This document shows, in pieces, positions 57,310 through 64,000 of a DNA stretch of 64,000 bases. The notes under the pieces were generated by a model. That model did no database searches. It had not been told where the DNA came from and saw only the letters and a list, made by a program, of their open reading frames with translations. The DNA is from Eustoma russellianum (lineage: Eukaryota; Streptophyta; Magnoliopsida; Gentianales; Gentianaceae). Both the position numbers and the translations under genes were made by a program. Each line of letters opens with the position of its first letter. The stretch's first letter is position 1. The DNA lies in the NCBI GenBank assembly GCA_036186865.1, contig AP025071.1, positions 12,173,254 through 12,237,253 of the forward strand, read 5' to 3'.

Positions 57310-57520
57310 CGACTCCAGACCCGGGGTTAATTGGTCTGATGACATGATATCTGTTCTGGACCCGCTCAGATCCGGGGTTAATTGATCTGATATCTGTTCT
57401 GGACCCGCTCAGATCCGGGGTTAATTGATCTGATATCTGTTCTGGACCCGCTCAGATCCGGGGTTAATTGATCTGATATCTGTTCTGGACCCGCTCAGAT
57501 CCGGGGTTAATTGATCTGAC
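57310..57520 (+). repeat. 43-bp minisatellite in TEK3 5' LTR
   Basis: Four nearly identical 43-bp units, core CCGCTCAGATCCGGGGTTAA, each ending in ATATCTGTTCTGGAC, preceded by one diverged unit at 57308. It lies 0.7-0.9 kb upstream of the LTR end and is followed by CATCATGCATTGCA at 57585. Confidence 0.9.
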
Positions 57521-58233
57521 ACTCTGTTTTTATGACATGTTATTGTATGGGACCAAAATGATGTTTTGACATGATATGACATGACATCATGCATTGCATA
57601 TTGCATAACTCACGATCATGAAGACATGTTGCATGTTACAGTTAATGTTTATAAGTTACTATTGGTATAGCGTTACATAAAACATGCTTAAGCCGACCTC
57701 ATGCAAGCCCAGGATTTAAGATCAGGTACGAATTACGATTATGTGGGGTTTCTGGGGGTATTACATTCATGTTATGACCCTTTATGTATTTCATGGTCGT
57801 TTATTGTATTCTTGCTGGGTGATTTTTATCACTCACACTTTATTTTTCCCCCCAGATAATGCCAAGATAAATTGGATCGAAGATGAGCCGAGGGTACCAT
57901 ATCCATAGGCGAGGAGATATGAAGAGGGCTAAGCTTAAGGACTTTTGTGCTGCCAAGACGAATTGTATTATGATTATGTCTACACTCTCTGGATGGTCGG
58001 TTATGTTATTTTGTGGTACTGCTACTTTGGGGACTTAGGTATTTCGTAATGCATGTTTAATTTGGAAAGTTTTAATTCTGCCTAGATTTTACTGTCATGT
58101 TAAACGTTAACATGGGAATCCATGACTTATAATATGGATTTTCGTATGTTACGCATGACGCTTTGTACTCTCCTTAGTGAAGTACGGCGGGTGCACCGTA
58201 TCCGGACGAGGCCCGGGTGCGGGGCGCTACAGG

Positions 58234-58246
58234 TGGTATCAGAGCC
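58234..58246 (+). other. TEK3 primer-binding site
   Basis: TGGTATCAGAGCC, two bases after the LTR end at 58231. Confidence 0.93.
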
Positions 58247-58531
58247 CAGGCTCTAGATTACGGGCAGAACGTAGGACTAAGTTATGATCTTAGCAATCTA
58301 AGTTTGATCGTAGACCTAAGTCATGATCTTAGATGAGTGGCGACCTTAGAATAGGACCACTTAGACCGGGTTTAGGATATGATTTAATAACTAATCCTAA
58401 ACTATGAAAGCTAAGTCTATGACATAAGACGTGTCCTTTTATCTCCTTTACTTAAGAGTTTTCGATTTTGGTCCTTAGTCAAATTCAATTGATTTTAATT
58501 CCGATATTCTAAATAGACATTATAACCATAA

Positions 58532-59158
58532 GTGCAGATGGCATCACAGACTAACGAACAAGCATTGTCATTTTCACCCCCGGGCAGCGCTGGGTTTTAT
58601 TACCGGCAGCTAGTAAGAGCACATATCCCAGAATTTGGCGGAGAATCTAGTCCGGAGGAAGCGGGAAAATGGCTTGATGAAGTCGAAAGTACCTTCTTGC
58701 TGATACGAGTACCTGAGAAGGTAAAGACACCAATTGTCCGGCCATTTTTGATTGGCAAGGCCAGCCGGTGGTGGAGAACTTGTATCCAGCCATTGCCCCG
58801 ACCGGTGACTTGGACAAGGTTTCTAGAGGAGTTTTGTGAGTTTTTCCTCTCTACAGAACTAATCATGACGAGGGTTGAGGAATTTGACACCTTAAAACAA
58901 GAACCAGGTATCACTGTTTCCGAGTATGCTCGTCGGTTCACTATATTGGGCCGCTATGTTCCCTCGATCATGGAAGACGGAGAGAACAAGGTAATTAGAT
59001 TCATGCGAGGTCTAGACTTCCGGATTAAGATTCGGCTAGCTAATGCATACTCTAGCACTTTCGAGGAATTACTGGAGGACTGCTACAGAGCGGAACACGA
59101 CATTAAACTAATGGAAGGACAAAATAAAGGACTTAAGGAACGAAACAAGAGGTGGTGA
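58532..59158 (+). CDS. TEK3 Gag, 208 aa, capsid part only
   Basis: The ORF start is taken as the first in-frame ATG at 58532 (MQMASQ); the second Met (58538) aligns better with the usual MASQ-like start. Retrotransposon capsid domain: FGGESSPEEAGKWLDEVEST, FLIGKASRWWRTCI, WTRFLEEFCEFFLSTELIMT, TLKQEPGITVSEYARRFTIL, VIRFMRGLDFRIKIRL and FEELLEDCYRAEHDIKL. It stops at TGA 59156-59158 after KERNKRW. Tekay Gag normally runs on to a CCHC zinc knuckle and into protease; both are absent. The frame is intact in an element that moved recently, so a truncated Gag may be produced. It belongs to the Tekay/Del chromovirus Gag type. Confidence 0.9.
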   Translation: MQMASQTNEQALSFSPPGSAGFYYRQLVRAHIPEFGGESSPEEAGKWLDEVESTFLLIRVPEKVKTPIVRPFLIGKASRWWRTCIQPLPRPVTWTRFLEEFCEFFLSTELIMTRVEEFDTLKQEPGITVSEYARRFTILGRYVPSIMEDGENKVIRFMRGLDFRIKIRLANAYSSTFEELLEDCYRAEHDIKLMEGQNKGLKERNKRW

Positions 59159-61418
59159 CCGCGTCCACTGAGGGATAATAAAGAGATAACCAAGAACGCT
59201 AACCTGGATGAAAGAGTTCCTGATTCAGCAGTGCCTGAAACCTCAAATCATAACAGGTACTCCCAACTGCTTAATTTAAATCTGAAGTACCTATATTTTA
59301 TTGTGTCTTTTAGCCAGGTATAAACAGTCATTAGAGCAATGCGATAAGGTAACTCAACGAAAGTGTAAAAAAAAAAAAAAAAACTAGAATAAGTTATCAA
59401 AATGCTCTTGAAGATTGGATTATTACCATAATAGTCGGAGCTCAATAAGGTTTCCATGGAAGATAAATACCAGTTGCCTAGGATCCAGGATTTGTTGACC
59501 ACTTTGGGAAACATAGGTGTTAACAAAACCGAATTGCAAACTGACTATTTCCAACGAGAGAACCAAGCTCGAGGAAGAACATGGAATGTGTGCAAAGCGA
59601 ATCAAAGACATCCCCAAAACTATTAGGATTGACAAACGTCCTGACACGTTATAGACTTTGTGAGTTCGGTATCTTAAGGACAATTCAGTAAGATGATTAA
59701 AATCCTTCCTTGACTATTATAAGTCGGGATTACCTAACCCACTCTAGCGGTAACAATATGAGATGACAAAATATTGCATAGCATAATAGTCTATGAGGAC
59801 AAGGCAAACGAGAATACTCTTGTGATTGGGAAAGGAAAACATAGATTATGTAGGGAACAAGAACACCACGAAACGACATAAATTCCCAGGAAGGACTTCC
59901 ACCCCAGGTTCGATTATTACGGGATTGGCGTGTCTATGAAACGGATGAGTCAAGTAGGACTTGGCGAGAGACTGGGGTTTCACCATTCTATAAGAGTACA
60001 ATCTCAGACTAAGGTACAAGTCATCATATATGTATTTTAGGAAAGAAATTTCTAACACCGATGGAAACGCTTTTATGGCTAACGCATGGATACAGAAGGA
60101 TGTTTATCGAAGGAAAGCATATGGATCACAGTCAGGACTTAAGGACCTCTGTCATGAAAAGCAGGGAACTCCGATAGTATATAATCATGATAGGTCAATT
60201 ACATCATACTCACCCTGAAGGAATACCGTTGTCGGAAATTAACTCACTAAGACAAGGGCCAGGCATTTCCATACTCACTTATTTCTTTGAGACAGTATGT
60301 TCCTTTGATTATAAGAGATGAAAGGTTTATACTACCAGATCCAATTAGGGTAAGCTAAATCGTATTCAAGGATCTTTGGTGAATTATTGAAGGGCCGCTA
60401 TGGAGCGGAATGCGATGTAAGGGGACGAAAGAATGAAAGAAACGGATTAACAAGCAAACGAAGTAAAAGGTGGAAACCGTAACCATATAAGGCCAGTCTA
60501 TGCGGATGACAAAGAAACAACCAAGACATGCCTAATAAGTGTAAGATACCTATGTCCCCGGCTCTACTTCCTGTTAACCAGGTAAGGAGTGATTATGCTA
60601 GTTTCCTTGAGTTATGATTAGTAGACCACAAGCAAGTAGGTAAGGTTATTAGTGATAACATTACTAAGTATGACACTGTGTATGGGATGCAGGGTCTTCT
60701 TCATGATGCGTCACTATCAGCACTTGTATTCGTTTTATTGCACTATGCGGGGAATAGGTCATGACTATGAAAACCATGTTTTAAGAAGAACGGGCCACCT
60801 TAGGATGATTGAAATGTCATAAAGGGAACATAGGTTTCAAAGGAGAACCCACAACTTCTAGTTCGATTCTATGAAATGATCTCAAAAAGGGGAAGAGTTA
60901 GTACATAATAAGGCAATCAGTCAGACGGATGAATACGGGACATACCTTACGAAGATCTTGGTTTGTGTACCTTATGGGAATTATCCCAGGTGTCTTTGGA
61001 AGCTATTTCGTAAATAGGATGACAGTTACATGATCACTGAAAGGATGTTTATAGAAAAGAGCGAATAGTCTATACCCCAGAGTTAATGATCTATGCCTAG
61101 TTGATCATTTCTTAGGAAATTATAAGCCTGCTACGGTCATGATTACACGGAATGGATTTCATTAGCAAGTACATAGTATCGAGGTTGCGAGTGCTTGATA
61201 TGGGATAGGTTACGACAAAACCTTTCGAGAATTAGAACCAGTGTTGATGAAACCTTTAAGATGAAAGGAACAAAGCTGTTTTGAGGAAACTAAATAGACG
61301 CTTTATGCGATCTTATTAACCTAAAGAAGAAGCCACATGGGAAACGGAGGACAATGTGAGGAGTAGATATCCCCATCTATTCGACTAGTTCTGAAGTTTC
61401 GAGGACGAAACTTATAAT
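59159..61418 (+). other. TEK3 internal region after gag, pol-less, with decayed gag duplicate
   Basis: 2.26 kb with no protease, RT or integrase motif in any frame. About 60240-60520 is a diverged second copy of the gag 3' end and spacer: GCCGCTATGGAGCGGAA against CTGCTACAGAGCGGAA at 59086, and GACAAAGAAACAACCAAGAC against the gag-proximal 59183. Most differences are transitions. Further paired phrases ('cagacggatga', 'ggatgtttat') suggest two or more decayed copies. A 17-base A run is at 59367-59383. Confidence 0.65.
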
Positions 61419-61431
61419 AAGGGGGGGAGGA
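61419..61431 (+). other. TEK3 polypurine tract
   Basis: AAGGGGGGGAGGA immediately before the 3' LTR start at 61432, preceded by TCGAGGACGAAACTTATAAT. Typical plus-strand primer of Tekay elements. Confidence 0.92.
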
Positions 61432-64000
61432 TGTTGTACCCCAACGACATGTACTTGGAACTATGAACAAGTGACGGAATGAAAGCGATAATTTCTTTAA
61501 GCGCGTGTTACTTAAGCTAGCTTAACCCTATTTACTTAAATACTTCGAAGATGATACTAATAAGGGGTTTTCAAGAAAAGTGATAAATGAGGAATATAGT
61601 TATATGAACAATACATATGTATATGTGTACAAAGTACATATAGGCGTGCATACATGTGTATATGTGGATACATGTACACTAATATATGTTTTAGGTAACA
61701 TGCACGTTGTACATCCTATTATATATAAATATATATGCAAATCTTGGAATGCAATAAAATAAAGCAAACAATATAGTACATGAATTAAAATTACAAGAAA
61801 TATCAAATTGCCCAAGAAGCCCCTAAAAATCGGCCAAAGCCTTCTCTAGGCTTCTAGAAACCACTACAAATTAACTAAATAATACTTAATGCCTAAAATA
61901 ACTAGCATGCAAAACCTAGGCTAATAAAATAAGAAGAAAACAAGAGCATGCAAGGAACAAAATAATAAAATAAAGAAAAGAGTGCATGCATGTAAGACAA
62001 GCTACAAAACCAACACTTCCTTTCTCCACTTTTCATAAAGCATGTTCCCCTCCCTGTCTTTGGCCATAGTGCCGAAAATTCTCCCCCTCCCATGCCCTCT
62101 AGATTCCTTCTAAATATTGCAATCCACCACATTTCATTCCATCTTGAATCTTCTCTCAAGCAAAGACCTAGACTACACTTAGCAAAAGTTCCATCCCTCC
62201 ATCATCAAGGAAACATTCGGCCACCCCAAGGACAAGAGGCACAACTCCATCTTCTTCTTCAAGCTCAAGAATCTTCTAGGTAAGACTCATTTCAAAGTTC
62301 TTAAGTAGATTTTTCATACAAAATAGTGAAGCTCACATGGGTATTATTTTCCTCTCCAAACCGTGGCCTCCATGCTCAAGGGGTGAAGATCTTCAACACT
62401 CTTAGGTGAAGCTATCTAGCTACACTTGAAGCTCCATCCCAAGACAACTTTGGTAAGATGTTTTGGCTCCAAATAAAACTCTATTTTTCACTAAGTAAGG
62501 AAGACTAATCTTTTTCCTCCCTCTTCTTCAAAACCGTGTATACAAGGGAGTAGGAGGAGAAGGTTTCCAACTCAACTCACTCCAAAACCAAGCAAAGGCA
62601 AAAACTTTGGCTTGAAGAGGCAAGTTTACAATGATCTCTCATGATTTATGTAAAGAGTTTGTGACTTGAATGCTTAGAAGTTCTTAAGATTTAATCTTTA
62701 GTTGAATGTCCTAAGTTTGAGATTATATCTTATAGATTTCTTAAGAACCTTGCATTGCATGTGGCTTATTCTCTCAAAGATGGAGTCTTTTATGACATGC
62801 ATCTAGTTACAAGGCTGTTTTGAGATGATTTAAGGTTTAAGTAGTGATTAGTAATATATCTTGCAAGAACAAGATGAAAGGGTGGACCTTTGACTTGAAC
62901 CAATGACAAAATCTCAAACTACTGGAGCTAGGCAGAACAGGATGGCATCTTCAACGGCCTGAGAACCAACCTTACAGACCTTCAATGATGCTAATTTTCG
63001 GTATCAAGCTAGCCTTATGAGTGTAGCACAAGTGAGAGTTGGAATTTTGTCAAAATAAGTTATAGATTATTTTTAATAAAATATTTAGTAGAACTGCTCC
63101 AGCAGAAAATTCTGGAGCAGGGCAGAATTGACCACTATGTTTAACGAATTTAAAAAGGGTCTTTTGAACCTTCAATAAATCTGGTTTTTGGCACAGATCT
63201 AGCCCCATGTGTATAGAAGAGCTGAGAGTTGGAATTTTGGTAAAATAAGTTATGGTTTAATTTTCATAAAATAAATGGTGAGACTGCTCAGGCTGTAAAT
63301 TCTGGAACATGACTGAATGATGTATCGTTTTGCATGGCATGAAAAGAGATCTTGAGGATGTTCAAAAAGGCTAATTTTCGGTTTGATGACTCCATTATGT
63401 GTATAGGAAATGTGCAAGTTGGAATTTTTGAAAAAGGAGTTGTAGAATATTTTTAATAAAAAATTTGGTAAAGCTGCTCAGACTGAAAAGCCTGGGACTG
63501 AGCAGAACTGCATCTCTTTTTGACTGACATGAAAAAGGACCTTGTAGTGGCTCAATAAATCTGATTTTTGGCAGGATGCTAATACCAGGTGTGCTGTGAA
63601 TACCCCAGCTGGAATCATGGTAAAACAAGTTGTGGATTAATTTTAATGATTTAATTGGTAACACTGCCCAATGAGAAGTACTGGGACAGAGCAGAAATTA
63701 AGTAACAAGTTAGTGGACTCAAAAACGAATCTTAGGGACATGAAAATGAGTTAATTTTCGGTAGGATACTATTATTACAAGTTTATGATATGTATGAGTT
63801 GGAATTATGTTAAAATAAGTTAAGAATTAATTTTAAGAAATTACGCGGTAAAACCGCTCCAGCAGAAAATTCTGGAGCTAGGCAGAATTGACCATTGACT
63901 TCAACGAATTCAAAGAGGACTTTTTGGACCTTCAATAACTCTGATTTTTGGCACAAACCTAGCCCCATGAGTATAGTATAGATGCCAGCTGGAATTTCGG
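61432..64000 (+). mobile_element. TEK3 3' LTR (5' part)
   Basis: Copy of 53890-56460. Differences seen by eye: C/G in the CCCT-C-TCTTTGG phrase near 62056, T/C near 62133, a 4-base GTAA insertion near 62496, T/G near 63010, a one-base indel near 63530 and T/C at 63998. It continues past the window. Confidence 0.95.

Larger units (their letters stand above)
53890..58231 (+). mobile_element. TEK3 5' LTR
   Basis: 4342 bases from TGTTGTACCCCAACG to GGGGCGCTACA. Its first 2.57 kb are nearly identical to 61432-64000 (about four substitutions and two indels), so insertion was recent. It contains an eight-unit 187-bp array, a 43-bp minisatellite and many short frames, none conserved as protein. The family is related to, but clearly distinct from, TEK1. 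Confidence 0.95.

Noticed and set aside
2118..58246. tRNA genes suggested by TGGTATCAGAGC-type motifs
   Set aside because: These are retrotransposon primer sites complementary to tRNA 3' ends. No cloverleaf or box A/B surrounds them.
59367..59383. A17 run as the tail of a SINE or LINE insertion
   Set aside because: No target duplication, promoter boxes or RT were seen. It sits inside TEK3 internal sequence and is probably slippage.

Overview
This is a gene-poor stretch of an angiosperm nuclear genome (AT-rich, probably eudicot; species not determinable by eye). Almost every base belongs to LTR retrotransposons inserted into one another. I see no tRNA, rRNA or CRISPR locus, and only one candidate for non-transposon sequence: a decayed, intron-bearing fragment around 38.65-39.06 kb and 41.92-42.53 kb.

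Layout, left half. A minus-strand Ty3/Gypsy chromovirus of CRM-like type ('CRM1') runs from 38649 leftward past the window edge. Five insertions break it up. (1) SIRE-S2, a solo LTR (35216-38268), lies in its 5' LTR. (2) SIRE-S1, a solo LTR (30474-33524), lies in its leader. (3) SIRE-B (12664-28068, minus) interrupts it just after the protease. (4) SIRE-C (16121-23328, plus) sits inside the gag of SIRE-B. (5) SIRE-A (5946-9606, plus) lies in its 3' LTR, and carries in its reverse transcriptase the Tekay-like Gypsy element TEK1 (1-5945). Exact 5-bp target duplications support SIRE-B (gtttg), SIRE-C (ctata) and SIRE-S1 (gatat).

Layout, right half. The possible host pseudogene is split by a Tekay-type solo LTR (TEK-S, 39064-41915). 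Then comes a chain of successive insertions: Copia COP1 (minus, 42.5-44.3 kb) is hit by Copia COP2 (plus, 44324-47223), which is hit by a second CRM-like element CRM2 (plus, 47224-48615), which is hit by Tekay-like TEK2 (minus, 48616-53889), which is hit by TEK3 (plus, 53890 to the window end). TEK3 is the youngest: its two LTRs differ by about four substitutions and two small indels over 2.57 kb.

How the elements relate. The window combines degraded autonomous elements (SIRE-A, CRM1, COP1, COP2) with shortened non-autonomous ones that keep LTRs, primer-binding site and polypurine tract. SIRE-B and SIRE-C are Copia/SIRE elements with gag but no pol. SIRE-B has an intact 635-codon gag once SIRE-C is ignored, and SIRE-C has only a 294-aa mini-Gag. 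TEK3 is a Gypsy/Tekay element with an intact 208-aa capsid-type Gag, no zinc knuckle and no pol. Such elements would need reverse transcriptase and integrase supplied in trans. The most notable patterns are these pol-less gag-bearing elements in two superfamilies, position-conserved minisatellites in four Tekay-type LTRs, triplicated palindrome plus GGCCGAA modules in the SIRE LTRs, and CRM coding sequence that lies inside the LTR.
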